64,000 nucleotides of DNA from Ipomoea triloba (GCF_003576645.1 NC_044922.1:18718699-18782698); one strand, 5' to 3'. Counted from the stretch's first letter, positions 22,701-34,365 are shown. Notes: generated by a model not told the origin, from the sequence alone. Numbers and translations: made by a program.

Positions 22701-25700
22701 ATATTTTGAATTACAATAAGTTATTTCAATTACTAAAATATATAAGTATTTTGTAGTGTCAGATACAATCGGGAGGTTTTGAGTGTAGATACTATGTCAA
22801 GTGATAAATGTTTGACATATTGACAAAATATTTATCTGTTGATTGTTTTGATGAGGTAACTGAACTTAAATAGAAATATGTATAATCAAATTATATTTTA
22901 TTAATTAACATATTTACTAATTTTATTAATTAAATTATTTGAGCAAATACTAATTTTGGTCCCACAACTATCACTAAAATGATAATTTTAGTCCACATGT
23001 TTAATTTCTACCAATTTTGGTCCTACGAGTACTGTTTTAGTACCAATTTTGGTCCCATGACTACTGTTTTAGTGCCAAATTCATCGCGCCGATCATCCAT
23101 CAGTTTAAAACGTGCCGAAATCTAAAATTTTTAACAGTATTTTCGTCTTTTTTCAACTCAATATCCCAATTTGAGCATGAATAAAGAGATTTAAGCCCTA
23201 AGATCGATCACAATTCACAATTCTCCTCCTCAAATTAAGGTAAAATGGGGAGGAAAACTGTGAATTTTGATCGATCTTTGGACTTAAATCAATTTATTCA
23301 TGCACAAATTGGGATATTAAGTTGAAAATGATGAAAATATACATAACAATTTTAGATTTTTGCACGTTTTAAACGGATGGGTGACCGACGCGATGAATTT
23401 TGGCACTAAAACAATAGTCGCGTGAATGAAAATTGGTACTAAAACAATAGTCGTGGGACCAAAATTGGTAGAAATTAAACATGCGTACTAAAATTGTCAT
23501 TTTGCTAATAGTTGTGGGACCAAAATTGGTATTTGCTCTCATTTTATTGGCATTTGAAAACAATCCATACTTTATCAACGAAATAAATTAGACTCAAGTG
23601 GGCAAAAATACTTCTTAGAAGAGTGTGCATAACTTTTGTTTTAGATTAAATATTATCTTATAAATTATTATTGTGTTCAGAGAATTGTATTGATATTATT
23701 GTGTTGAAAGTGTGTTGATAATATTATGTTGTTAGTTAATTTGTATTGTGTTGATAGTATTTGTGTTCATAATATTGTGTTGTTAGATAAATCATATTGT
23801 GTTGATATATAGTATGTTGATAGTTACTAGTATATCATGCGTTGATATGGATTATGAGTTGTATAGGAATTTTTAAAAATTAGGGATTTTAAAATAAATA
23901 AATTATTTTTAAAAAATAATCAGCAATCGTTCTTCACTACGAACGGACACGGATGATAAAAAAAAGGTTTTTGCGACCGTTCTTCACTAAGAACGGTAGC
24001 AGATGCTCAACATTCCGCGATTGTTTAATAACGGTCGCAGAAAATCCAAGACTTTCCGTGATCCTAATATTTGTGACCGTTACATTGTTCAACAGTTGCG
24101 AAAAGCCCTTTAAAAGAGTCGCGGATTAGTTGTTCTGTACTAGAGTGACATCATCATTTCTATGAGTTTGCAATAAATAAAGTATATCTCTAACATAAGA
24201 ATCAATTCAAACACGATACTTTACAATACTTATGTATGTAGGATTTACTTCCTTGACATCATTATTTGTTCAGTAATTTTTTTAATAAACTTTTACTTTG
24301 ACTGATACCTATCACATTTACGAATGAATGTCAATCTAAACCATTAAATGAAATATAGGCAGCAAACAAAAAGCAAAGAATTAAATCAAATAGAACACAT
24401 GTACGTACGCTAGTTCAAATATAAGAAAGGACAAATGACACTTTTTCCCCTTATGTTATGTACTTATAGCACTTTTCCCCCCTATGTTATTAAAGTGGCA
24501 GTTTTCCCCCCTGAGTTATTTTAAAAGTGGTAGTTTTCTCCCCTGTATGTTAAATTGACATTTTTGCCCTTAAAAATAACTATTACATTTATTTTTATTC
24601 TCCAACCAATTATTACTAATATGTATGGAAGATCACAGTTCGATACAAACCTAATCGAACACCATAGCAATTGAACTTAAATAGTATAGACGATTATGGT
24701 TACGATTCAGAACCGAAAAAATAAAATAAAATAAATTTTGAATTTAGACTATTTTTAAATAAGAAATAAAATTATAAAAATAAATAAATAAATAAATAAG
24801 TTTTGATTGGCGGTTCAAAATCGAAATTGGAGCCGAACCGTACCGATTTATCAAAATAAGTGTTTGATCATTTTCACTATATATGACTGTGGTTAAGTTC
24901 CGGATCACGGTTCAACAATTATTTAATTTTATTTTTTCGATTTTGAATCGTAACCAGAACCTCCGTACTATTTCGGTATGATTGCTACAGTGTTTGGTTA
25001 GGTTCGAACCGAATCGTGATCATCCATACATATAAGTAATAATTTGTTGGAGAAGAATAATAAATGAAATAATTATTTTTAAGGGTAACAATGTCAATTT
25101 AACATTTCAGGGGTAAAAATTGCCACTTTAATAACACATGGAGAAAAATGCTATATGCACATAGAGGGAAAAAGTGTCATTTTCCCTATAGGAAATGTGT
25201 ATTTTAGTCTCTTATGATTCTAATGTTTTAGCCAAACAGCCCATATAATATTTTTAATTGTTTTTTAATCAAGGGATATAATCAATACATAGTTATCATT
25301 TCTAAAAGGAATTAATATTTATGACAAACAAATTAAAAAATAATAAAATTACTTACAATTCACGCGGTGCAGATTCTTCTTGCATTGTTTTACCAAAAAT
25401 ATGAATCCATCCACAAAAATATCATACTATCTCTCTCACACACAACAAAACAAAAACAAAGACCAAAACAAAACCAAAACCAAAACCAAAAACCAAAAAA
25501 AAAAAAAAATTGAAAAGAGGATTACCCGTTTGTCATGATTTGCAAATCCCATCCGGACAAATCAGCAACGGTAGTGAGTGCAGTTTTCCACTCATCAACT
25601 TTTAGGTCTCCAAATCGTTTTCGATGTTGATTCAATGCCTCGCCAAACTCACCTGTTTGTTTCCGAACCTCTGAAGGATCAACGTTGTAGAATATAGGAA

Positions 25701-26010
25701 GAACCATCTGTTGTAATTTTTCCTTGCATTCTAGGATCTTCACTAATTCATCAAGACACCATCTAGATCGAGCATAAGTTTTTGAGAATACGATGATAGA
25801 TATCTTGGACCCCTCGATGGCCTCCAATAGCCTAGCAGAGATGTTTTCACCTTTCGGGATTTCTTCATCATCGCGAAAGGTATTAATTCCAGCTTGGCAC
25901 AAATCTACATAGAGATGATCAGTAAAAGATTTTCGTGTCTCTCCTTTAAAACTCAAAAAAACATCAAACAACCAAGGTGTAGTCGTTGAAGATGATGAAG
26001 AAGAAGCCAT
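16786..26010 (-). CDS. TNL-2: TIR-NBS-LRR immune receptor with a 5.1-kb first intron
   Basis: Proposed exons are 26010-25526 (TIR), 20407-19291 (NBS), 19158-18883, 18768-17455 (LRR) and 17346-16786 (post-LRR). All are GT-AG, in phase and open, giving about 1250 aa. The TIR has FDVFLSFKGETR and SRWCLDEL. The NBS has GMGGVGKTTLAKAL, IIIVLDDIDHI, SIIIMTTRD, GLPLALKVIG and LEMHDLVQDMG. The LRR exon has about fifteen leucine repeats. It acts as an intracellular immune receptor. The doubt is the TIR: intron 1 contains a CACTA element and the truncated 5' part of another NBS exon (24149-24313) with its own acceptor. The TIR exon may thus have belonged to a different gene, and the NBS-LRR part may have lost its own. 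Exons 2-5 are very likely one gene. Confidence 0.8.
20408..21215. other. proximal part of TNL-2 intron 1
   Basis: A+T-rich DNA between the NBS exon acceptor and the CACTA element. It holds several 'aatttacatactgaatattca' style short repeats (20620-20760) and a SINE at 20764-20894. No coding sequence is seen. Confidence 0.5.
20764..20894 (+). mobile_element. SINE, family 2
   Basis: The head aagtggtctagtggcacccg matches a pol III A box, and gggttcgagtctc downstream is a good B box. The body runs 'cagtggaggcaattagttgagaaagtag' and ends 'cattgtaacagagtcaatagtatt' followed by an A run. The family recurs at 15665-15792 and 38826-38915. It is not a tRNA gene, because no cloverleaf acceptor stem closes around the boxes. 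Confidence 0.7.
22304..22522 (+). pseudogene. CACTA transposase-associated domain fragment
   Basis: The 72-codon frame starts MDQSWIYEK and continues GVHEFIKYAEE, then VCPCCDYKN and VKSHLIRRDF. This is the layout of the small Cys-containing domain at the N terminus of plant CACTA transposases (D.SWMY, FL.FA, CPC..C.N, V..HL...GF). A stop follows at the point where 'W..HGE' would be expected; IWHGES is readable just after it. The catalytic transposase is absent. Confidence 0.7.
22938..23540. repeat. fold-back element inside the CACTA element
   Basis: The left arm starts gagcaaatactaattttggt and the right arm is its inverse, ending accaaaattggtatttgctc. The arms carry several 'accaattttggtccca' repeats, and the centre also has an inverted 'gaaaactgtgaattttgatcgatc' segment. 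No protein and no clear target duplication are visible. It entered the CACTA element after that element landed. Confidence 0.65.
24149..24420 (-). pseudogene. truncated 5' part of a TNL NBS exon with its intron border
   Basis: On the minus strand this aligns with the start of exon 2 of TNL-3 (45030-45240). It has the acceptor ATAG|GTATCA, then codons for a K-F-I-K-K-I-T stretch, and ends in the region just before the P-loop, at the CACTA border. Intron sequence ('aaagaatta..aatcaa.ta.aacaca') is also preserved upstream. It is an orphan exon piece in TNL-2 intron 1 and could compete in splicing. Confidence 0.65.
24429..25186. mobile_element. fold-back MITE with near-perfect 9-bp flanking repeats
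   Basis: The ends are ggacaaatgacactttttcc and the inverse of gggaaaaagtgtcattttcc. Long arms with 'taaaaatgtcaatttaac' and 'cactttaataacata' motifs face each other. The flanks tataagaaa (24420-24428) and tataggaaa (25187-25195) match at 8 of 9 bases. The centre holds a second, weaker inverted region ('gatcacagttcgatacaaacc' / 'ggttcgaaccgaatcgtgatc'). Confidence 0.65.
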
Positions 26011-27110
26011 ATTTGAAATTGAGAGCGCTATGTATCTTCTGTCTTGATTTGCTTGCAGCTTTCCTAGATAGCTAGTTTATAATATTTAAAGAGCTTGGAA
26101 AATGCGTGTAGTAATGGAAAGGAAAATACTATTTTCCCTTCCAAAATTTTCACCAAATATTTCCTTTCATAATGAAACTTATATTCATTGGGTAGATGAA
26201 TTTCCACTTTTGGTCGAGTATGGGATCATTACTACATTTATTTCCCGACTATTGAAATTTTTAAATTTGATACCACGACTTTTAAATCTATACCACATTT
26301 GATCTTTCCGATCAAAATTCCGGCCATTGGTGATCATATTTCCAACGAGTAATTTATTTTAAGGGAAAATTTCTCATTTTCTTTTTTTTTTAATTCATTT
26401 TTTCCCAAACCCCTTTCTTCTCCCAACCCTCATTCCCCTCTTTCGCAATCCTCTTCCCCAAAATTTCGGCCACCCTCAACATCTCCCTTCAAAAATTTGA
26501 TCAAAATTTTGATCAAAATGACCAAATATAGTAAAGATTTAAAACCCATGAGACTAAATTTAAAAATTTTAATAGTTAGGACTAAATTTAGAAATGATCA
26601 AATACTTGTGGGACCAAGAGTCGAAATTTTTCTATTAGGTATTATGAATTAGTTGGCCCCGCCTATTTTTAATTAAACACTAATTTAACTAATGAGATCA
26701 GTTTTTTTTTTTTTTTTTGAAAAAACTAATGAGATCAGTTCTGTTTTGCACTTCTAGCTGAAAAGGTAGTAGTTAATAATAAGCTAAATGATTGAAATTA
26801 AGGTGTTTTGTAAAATTAGTTGTTATATAAGAGAATAAGTGTAAAAATACATAAAAGACATTTTTTTTTATAAATTTATAAATTCAAATTTAAATAGTGA
26901 TATATATTGCAATTTAAAGTCTAAATATATATCACATTAATGATCTAGAATCTAATAATAAAGTAGCAATATTATTTCGAATATCCTTCATCTCACTATT
27001 TGACTCATTTAAATTTTCATTGCTGGTGCTAGTAGAACTAAAATCTTGAAGATTATCGGGCGAGATATAATCTGGATGTTGCTTGAGCATATTAAACATC
27101 ATGTCAACTT

Positions 27111-27111
<1 letters not shown>
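26011..27111. other. upstream of the TNL-2 TIR exon, no gene seen
   Basis: The first 100 bases are the conserved TNL leader/promoter zone ('agctttc...tttaaagagcttgg.aaatgcgtgt'). From 26200 to 26640 there are 'ttttggtc...gggatcatt' and 'tgtgggaccaa' motifs like those of the element at 22938-23540, but its ends are not clear. Nothing else is supported. Confidence 0.4.
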
Positions 27112-27184
<73 letters not shown>

Positions 27185-27185
27185 N

Positions 27186-27249
<64 letters not shown>
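27112..27249. repeat. (TA)n microsatellite with an assembly N
   Basis: About 68 TA units, with a single N at 27185 in the middle. The true length is unknown. Confidence 0.95.
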
Positions 27250-27251
<2 letters not shown>

Positions 27252-27784
27252 CTCTAATTAAAAAATAAAAAGCGAGATTGATTACCTTGGATGATTACAA
27301 CGCAAGGGTGATGAGTGTTGTTTGTCTCTCACATTGATGAACCCGTACGTTAAAGAACTGGGAAGAGAAAGAATGTTTAGGGAAAATACATGGTAAATAA
27401 CTGAGAGAAGAAGAGTTTTTAGGAAAAAAAAATAGATATTAGCTAGGTTAGTTTTGATTAAAGAAAGGTAAATGGTGTCATTTTTATAAATTAATAAGGA
27501 TTAAAAAAAAAGGATGAAAATGTTAAAAGTCTATAGCTTATTTTGAAACGCTACTTTGAAAAACATTTCAAAATAAGCTATTATTTTAAGATCACAAGTG
27601 TACTAAAAAAAAAAAAAAAAACTCAGGTTATTTTACCAACAAGACCAGAACTAGTTTATTTATAGTTTAAAATAAGTTATAAGCTCTAAAAAAAACTCTA
27701 CCAAACAGAGCCACGTGTCACGTCAAATGAAAAAAAATGAGTGAAATTTTAGAGAATATGTGTCTAGCATTACTCTCATGAAAA

Positions 27785-28140
27785 TTTTCCGAGCACTGCC
27801 AAACTCAATGGAACCCACAAAATATTGCAATTTGATCTTTGTTCATTGACTTGGTCTTTTTAATAATTTCCTACTACACCGCACCAAGGCAATAATTCTA
27901 AATAAGGGGACCATCCACATGATATGTTATGATATTGCATCCTTTTTCCTAGACCCCACCTATTTGCCATCAATCATGTTAAGTGCTCACGCTTTTTTCC
28001 TTTTATTAGTGTCACATTTGAAGTATAAATCAAAAGAAAATAAAACACAAAACTAAGAAATCAAATTCAACAGACCAGCATTAAACATTATAATAAGCTC
28101 GATTTATTTGACATAATACTTAATTTATAAGCTATCTTAA
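27785..28140. repeat. dispersed TNL-flank repeat, copy A
   Basis: It starts near actgccaaactcaatggaac and runs through 'ttgatctttgttcattgact', 'cctagaccccacctatttgcc' and 'caaattcaacagaccagca'. Copies lie at 29850-30360, 36465-36860 and 50770-51005, and weaker ones at 33190-33370 and 47180-47240, the last upstream of TNL-3. The sequence probably spread as part of TNL 5' flanks by segmental duplication. Confidence 0.65.
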
Positions 28141-28341
28141 AACTGAAAACTTAAAAATTAGTACCTACTAATATATTTTGAAAAACTACGTAAAGTAGTG
28201 TTTCAAAATAAATTATTAATTTTTTTTTGAAAATAAAGAAACTCATTCATTTAATCATAAGCTAAAATAATTACAAATAGGATAAATGGAACGGTATACC
28301 ATTTCTTGTAGTCAGACATAGAAACAATTTCCCTAGCAATG

Positions 28342-28602
28342 CTACAAAGAACTTCGATTCGCAGACTGTTTCACAAATTTGAAGATAAATCCGTTGGATA
28401 AACTTAATGCTTCTTTAATATCATTGAAGGATTGATCAAACGTAGTCAAAATTGACTTCGGTTGGAAAGTCTTGCACACCACCTGAGTATTTGTTTTCAA
28501 CCCTACGTTCATTGACAATACATCCATCAATCTGAACTGCAGATGCTCTTTTTCATTGTCATCTTTGTCACCCAGGATGGGGTTCACATACGCCATGACC
28601 AA
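28342..28602 (-). pseudogene. LINE-type RNase H C-terminal relic
   Basis: The 86-codon frame ends with FNDIKEALSLSNGFIFKFVK and QSANRS. This resembles the last part of the RNase H domain of plant LINE polyproteins (DI...L......F..V.R.AN..AH). The rest of the element is not recognisable. The match is short, so the call is tentative. Confidence 0.4.
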
Positions 28603-29849
28603 CTTTTATAATTCACACTTATGAAGAAAAGAACTCGTCAAAAGAAACGAGATGAAAACAAACTCGTCACACAAACGAGGGAAACAGACAGAAAAACACA
28701 AACAAATACAAAACACACGAGAAAAGGGAAACAACAGTACACCTCTTCTTGAAAACTTTATTTTAGGGATCCACTAAAATCAAACAACCTCTTTATCCAG
28801 ATTTGGTTGAATCCTTTGAACTTTGAAACTTTTGCAACTTCCTTCGAGAGTTGGTGGTTGAATCGGCAGTGAAAGTTATGAAAAAACAAAAAACAAAAAA
28901 ACAAAACAAAGGGAAATAGGAGACCACCGGCCAAAGACATGCCGACACGAAACTTCATCAAAGTTTCGGCCAGATCTGGCCAGAGGCCGACGGCAAAAAA
29001 AGAGACAAGGTTTTGAGAGACAGAAGAGAGGGTTCGAGAGAATAGGCTAGGGTTTTACAAAAGAGTAAAATAAACTATTATTTTAAGCTCGTCATATTTT
29101 ACTAAACAGAACTTATATCTTATTTTTAGTTTACAATAAGTTATATACTTTAAAATATTTACATTCTACCATACAATGCCATAGTTTACTAAAAAAAAAA
29201 ACATTATAATTGACATTGTCAATTCTAACAGAACTCACTGCGGAGTGGGGTTAGAACTCAAAAACCAAAAAAATCATTTAATCAAATGAAATAACAAAGG
29301 AAATGACTAGACTTTCAGCATAATAGTCCAATTCAATCGACAAAAGGTCAGATATGAAAACCAATTAACCTGCGTGATCCAAATTAATTAAACTAATAAT
29401 ACTATTCACTGGTATTTTCAAGTTGTAAAGTGGCTCATTATACAAACTTCAAAATTTTTTATTAGTTTTATTCATGGAATAAATTAACATGGGTGGTCGA
29501 AATTAATTAAACTAATAATTTAGAATAAATAAATATAGACGAGTGTTGAGTAGGAAGGACAATTCTTGATTAAAGACTTGTGTAGGATGATTACAATATT
29601 AATTGTGTATCTTAACAAGACAAATAGTGAATTTATACTCTTCTTAGCCTCATAATAGTCCCGAGAAAAGAGTGGACAGTTAGGACCCCTTGACCAAGTT
29701 TGCATGCCCTATCCTGCCTCACAAGTCACAACGGGGCCTAGACCATAGTCATAAGGAGGCTGAGCACCTGGGCTCGGCCTTTGGCTGCCTAGGCCGAGCG
29801 CTGAGTTCGGCCCCGGGGACCTCGCTTTGATCCGAATCCGTCTCTAATA
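28603..29849. other. intergenic, no gene seen
   Basis: The stretch 28740-29060 is less A+T-rich ('cggccagatctggccagaggccgacgg') and may be another retroelement scrap, but no domain is readable. A G+C-rich piece at 29740-29830 (ggctgcctaggccgagcgct) is unexplained. The rest is A+T-rich. Confidence 0.35.
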
Positions 29850-30360
29850 TACTGCCAAACTCAATGGAACCCACAAAATATTGCAATTTGATCTTTGTTC
29901 ATTGACTTGGTCTTCTTAATAATTTCCCACTACATACACCGTATCAAGCCAATAATTCTACATAATATGTTATGATATTGCATCCTTTTCCTAGACCCCA
30001 CCTATTTACCATCAATCATGTTAAGTACTCATGCTTTTTTCCTTATATTAGTGTCACATTTGAAGTATAAATAAAAGAAAATAAAAACACAAAACTAAGA
30101 AATCAAATTCAACAGACCAGCACTAAACATTATAAGCTCTATTTTGACATTTTGACATACCTAATTTCTATTATAAGTTAGTTTAAAACTGAAAGTTTAA
30201 AAATTAGAATTCCTAACTTATTTTGAAAAGCTATTTAGAGTAGAATTTTAAAATAAACTATTATTTTAAACTACTCATGTTTTACTAAACATAACTTATA
30301 ACTTATTTTTAGTTTAAAATAAGTTATAAACTCTAAAATAAATTCTACCATACAGAGCCA
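29850..30360. repeat. dispersed TNL-flank repeat, copy B
   Basis: Close copy of 27785-28140 that continues into a 'taagttagtttaaaactgaaag...ttttgaaaagctatt' stretch shared with 28120-28215 and 36780-36860. The order of shared blocks is the same in all copies. Confidence 0.65.
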
Positions 30361-30689
30361 CAGTGTCCTAATATAATTTGATAGTAGGAAATGACCAAGA
30401 ATTATGCCTTTTAAACCGTATGTTATTTAGGGAGAGTTTATGATAGATATAAAATATTGTAACACTCTGTCAAACTCATTGCATGAGGTCTTCTTAGTAC
30501 GGATTTGACGGTAATAATGGGTTACCGGATATTATTTGAGTATTATTGAGTATTTGAATATGATATTGAGTACAGTATTTTGAGTGCAATGCTCAGTGTA
30601 CAATCGAGTTCAGTGTGTTTTGTCTAGTAAGAAGTGTCGTAAGAAGTGTCCCCCTTCTACAAGTGTTGTGAGCCTTTTTATCTCCTTCA

Positions 30690-30900
30690 GCTCAGTAACG
30701 GAGCGTTAATGCCAAGGGCTGAGGAGCCGTTGAGCATTAATGCCTTGAGCTGAATGTTGGGTGTCAATGCTGAGGAGTTGCACGTTGGACATCAATGTTG
30801 AGGGGCTGAACGTTGGGCATCAATGCTGATGAGTTGAACCGTTGAGCATTGATGCTGAGGAGTGAAGTGTTGAACGGTTGGTTGAACGTCTGTTGCCTTG
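30690..30900. repeat. degenerate tandem repeat, about 30-40 bp unit
   Basis: Units resembling gctgaggagttgaacgttgg plus gcatcaatgct are repeated about six times with substitutions. There is no coding frame across the array. Confidence 0.6.
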
Positions 30901-31049
30901 CCTCTGGGTCCTGCCAGTGGTTCCGGGTCGGGTGCTGCTAGCCTGATTACTCTGTCACCAATCCCCCCACTCCCTAGCCAACGAGAGTGGTTGAGTTGGT
31001 TTGGGAGTTGACCAGCTTAAAAATTGATTTTTTTTTTCGTTGCATCCTC

Positions 31050-31235
31050 GGCACGAGGCAAGGCCCCGTGCCGAGGTGTGACCTCGGCGGCCGAGGTCGC
31101 GTGACATCAGCGAGGCCGAGGTCACGTGACCTCAGCGAGGCCGAGGTCACCATGTGCGTGACCTCGGCAGCCGAGGTCACTATGCGCCGAGGTCACCATG
31201 TGCGTGACCTCAGCGAGGCCGAGGTCATACTTTTT
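31050..31235. repeat. G+C-rich minisatellite 'cgaggccgaggtcac'
   Basis: The motif gaggccgaggtcacgtgacc and shorter variants occur about six times. The unit is itself nearly palindromic (ggtcacgtgacc). It stands out as a CpG-rich island in very A+T-rich DNA. Confidence 0.75.
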
Positions 31236-31279
31236 TTTTTTTAATTGCTCAAGGCTCTTGCGTGAGGTCACTTCGACCA

Positions 31280-31600
31280 TCCGTAGGTTCGGTCAAAGGT
31301 CAGCTCTCCCGTCAAGTAGCTAGCGAGATCGGATCTCGTGCCGGCCTTAAGGGACTAGAGTGTGGTGTTTTCGTAGCAAAGCCTTAAGCTTTACCCAGAA
31401 AACACCCTCCGAGGTCTACTCTCCCGTCAGGTAGCTAGTGAGATCAGATCTCGTGCTGGCCTTAAGGGATTAGAGTCTGGTATTTTTTGAATCCAAGCCC
31501 TTGGTTGGGCTCAGAAAAACACTCTCCCGTTAGGTAGCTAGCGAGATCGGATCTCGTGCCGGCCCTTAAGGGATTAGAGCTTAGATTTTTTATTATTATT
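31280..31600. repeat. tandem repeat of about 110 bp, three copies
   Basis: Each copy has ctcccgt(c/t)a(a/g)gtagctag, gagatcggatctcgtgccgg and ccttaagggactagag, then a variable 'gaaaacac' tail. The third copy is incomplete. It adjoins the G+C-rich minisatellite and probably belongs to the same unclassified element. Confidence 0.7.
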
Positions 31601-31649
31601 TTGTTTTTTAACAAAATTGATCAGGGCAGACCATGACCAACTACTGAGT

Positions 31650-32015
31650 CCTTTTGCTTATGGAGGTGAACGCACAAGTGAAGGAGGCAGATGTACAAGT
31701 GCAGGAGGCGGATGCACCAGTGGAGGCGATGGACGCACTTGAGGAGACGGATGCACCAGTGGAGGATGCGAGTGCACAAGTGCAGGAGGCGTGCGAGTGC
31801 ACAAGTGTAGGAAGCAAAAGCACTTGAGGAGGAAGCAAACGCACTTGAGGAGACGGCGCTGCTTGAGGAGGTGACGCAGCGCTTGACGCTGCTTGAGGAG
31901 CAGCGCCATTTGATGATGTGACGTTGCTTGAGGAGCAGCACCACTTGATGAGGTGACACCCACTTGATGAGGTGATACCAGCTTGATGAGGTGACGCTGC
32001 TGGAGGAGCAACACC
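31650..32015 (+). repeat. purine-rich repeat with codon-like structure
   Basis: Units such as gatgcaccagtggagg and acgcacttgaggag repeat. On the plus strand 31659-31827 is open and reads as an acidic repeat (VQEADAPVEAMDALEETDAP). The pattern then shifts frame to 'LLEE..RHL' repeats. It may be the remains of a low-complexity gag-like or host exon sequence. I do not recognise a protein. Confidence 0.45.
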
Positions 32016-32171
32016 ATTTGAAAAGGGCGGATGCTACCGTCAGGATTATCTCTTATTTGTTAGATGCATGCAATGGTTGATTTTTTTTTTAATGATTATC
32101 AATTAATTTTCACTTCTTGGCATGTCTTCACTATAATATGCCACTCTAATAAGTTGAGTTAATTTTTTAAT

Positions 32172-32698
32172 GAGTTAATTCTATTTTTGGTTCTAGATTT
32201 ATAAGTATCATTCTATTTTTAATTTTTTTTTTCAGAACATTACCTGATGGTCCTAGTATTATTATCGCATGCATGACCATTTTTGGTTCTCCACCAACAA
32301 ACCTATTTAAATTATGTTAAATACGAGGACATTTTCTTCTATTTTATACAAAGTGGGTTGACACACTATATATATATATATATTTTTAAATCCCTAATTC
32401 AAGGCTAGAGTACCATGTCTTCTCCAATTGCAATCTGCGCCTCCGCAGTAGAGCCTCCGTAGCAGTGGAACGACACATACAAATCTAGGATCAAAAAAGA
32501 AATTAACAGTTCGAACTAAATAGACTAAAATGTCATCATATTTAACATCATTTAAGTAACTTTGTTGACGGATGACAAAAAATGGACATGTCACAATAAT
32601 ACTAGGACCAAAAGGGAATGTTCTGTAAAAATAATTCTAAAAAATGAATAAAAATAAAATATCACCTATGAATGTAGTATGAAAAATGGAATTAACTC
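32172..32698. repeat. fold-back element
   Basis: The left end gagttaattctatttttggt and right end (inverse of ccaaaaatggaattaactc-like sequence) form imperfect inverted repeats about 50 bases long. The centre has an inverted pair of 'ggtcctagtattattat' and 'ataatactaggacc'. No protein is encoded. Confidence 0.55.
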
Positions 32699-33025
32699 TT
32701 TTTAAAAAAAAATTATAAGATATAACATAATATATCTTTATTGGTAAAACTAAATTACTTTTGAAAAAATTCACTGTAAAAAACATTATAATTGACATCG
32801 TCGCCTCTAACAAAACTCATCACTACGGAGTGGGGTTAGAACTCAAAAACATTTAACCAAAAAAATCATATAATCAAATTAAATAACGAAGAAAGTGACT
32901 AGACTTTCAGCACAATAGTCCAATTCAATCGACAAAATAAAGGCCAGATATAAAAACCAATTCTCCACGCACCTTTTTTTTAACATTTTCATTCTTCAAA
33001 GAGAAAGCACTGCACAGTGGACAAA

Positions 33026-33056
<31 letters not shown>

Positions 33057-33514
33057 GCTAAAAAACGAAAAAGAAAAAAAAATTGAAAATAATAAACTGT
33101 TCACTCGTATATTCAAGTTGTAAAGTGACTCATTATACAAACTTCAAATCTTTTTATTAATTTTATATAGATGAAAGATTTATCATAAATTAAAAAGCCC
33201 AGTAATGTTGCAACTTGATCTTCTCCTATTTACATTGTCTTCTTGATAATTTCACACCACCAAGCTAAATAATTCAACGTTACAAGACTATTCACGTTAC
33301 ATGTTATAATGTTGTCTTTTTTCTAGACCTGCATGTCTACCATCAACCATATTAATTGTTTATGATTTTCGTTAAGCAAAATTTTTTATATCCTGAGCCC
33401 GGCCAATAGATATAAATATCACACTAATTTAATTTTAAAAATTATTATTGTTGCTGTTGAAAAAATGAAAATTTCATTTATTAAATTATTACTTCGTATA
33501 TGGATATATATAAA
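32699..33514. other. intergenic, no gene seen
   Basis: A+T-rich, with a long T run at 33031-33056 and a weak copy of the TNL-flank repeat at 33190-33370. The 'gactttcagcacaatagtccaattcaatcgac' segment near 32900 also occurs near 29310. Confidence 0.4.
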
Positions 33515-33850
33515 TTGAGCAAAATTTTATGTGAGACCGTCTCACCGTGAGACGAGTCGGGTCAAGGTGAAAATGTGATATTTATACGCACAAATATAAT
33601 ACTTATATGCTCAAATGTAATATTAATCATGAATAAAATTTTTGTTACTTATAATGGTAAATGTAATACTTTTAAGGGAAAATGCAATACTTTTACATTT
33701 TGATTTAAAAGTATTATATTTTTCTTTATAAGTAAGGGGAACATTACTTATTATGAAAAATATAATACTTTTGATGAAAAATATAATACTTTACATCAAA
33801 ATGCAAATTTATTATTATACATTTTTCTTTAAAAGTATTACATTTTCCCT
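33515..33850. repeat. GAGACGG MITE, partial
   Basis: The end tgtgagaccgtctcaccgtg plus 'gagacgagtcgggtc' is followed by the family's 'aatgtaatactttta' interior. The opposite terminal repeat is missing. Confidence 0.6.
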
Positions 33851-34224
33851 TATAAAGTATTATACATTAAAGAATCCCTTACAATATGTCCATATGCGAA
33901 CCACCCTCACGTAAAAACTGTAAATTGATCATAACGATAGTGTACTGATCAACACTACAAAATACAATGATAAATGAACAAAGTGTATCTAGTGGTATGT
34001 GAAGTGCATTATATTTCTTATAAATATACTTCTACTTACATATCATCGAATGCTTGTAATTATTCAAGATGCACTTTCAAAATTTTAAATTGATGAAATT
34101 ATAGGAAGTCTCTAAGTGTTTCTATATATGTATTTGAAATTCAGAAAGTATAGTAGGTGTAGAGGATGGATGGAAATGTGCATCCACTCTCACCATTTTT
34201 TTTCTTCTTCTTATTATTCTTAAT

Positions 34225-34365
34225 AAAGAAAGTGTAGTAGGTGTAGAGGCCGGATGGATGGAATCCATCCCCTTTGGACGAAAAAGCCTTCTTTGTTTCT
34301 ATGTATTTCAAACACACGGCAATATCATCTGCAAATTAAAAGAATGGAACCCTAAACCAACAAAC
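34225..34365 (-). pseudogene. TNL C-terminal exon relic
   Basis: The sequence aatccatcccctttggacga..., then 'tctttgtttctatgtatttcaaac' and 'aatatcatctgcaaattaaa', matches the relic at 62-346 and exon 5 of TNL-3. It is too short and broken to encode anything, and lies on the opposite strand just upstream of the truncated TNL at 34867. Confidence 0.5.

Larger units (their letters stand above)
21216..24147 (+). mobile_element. CACTA (En/Spm-like) transposon, deleted internally
   Basis: It begins cactaatacag and ends near ctgtactagagtg, an imperfect inverse. Next to both ends are repeated 'gaccgtt...aacggtcgcag' motifs, typical of CACTA subterminal regions. The only recognisable protein part is the transposase-associated domain at 22304-22522. 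It lies in intron 1 of TNL-2, and its right end abuts a broken NBS exon, so insertion or later deletion destroyed that exon. A clear 3-bp duplication is not visible. Confidence 0.65.

Noticed and set aside
27083..27268. Open frame rich in Ile-Tyr
   Set aside because: It is only the translation of the (TA)n microsatellite and runs through the N.
31621..32017. Minus-strand Ser/Cys/His-rich proteins of about 110 codons
   Set aside because: They are frame readings of the purine-rich tandem repeat, lack any domain, and differ in every frame.
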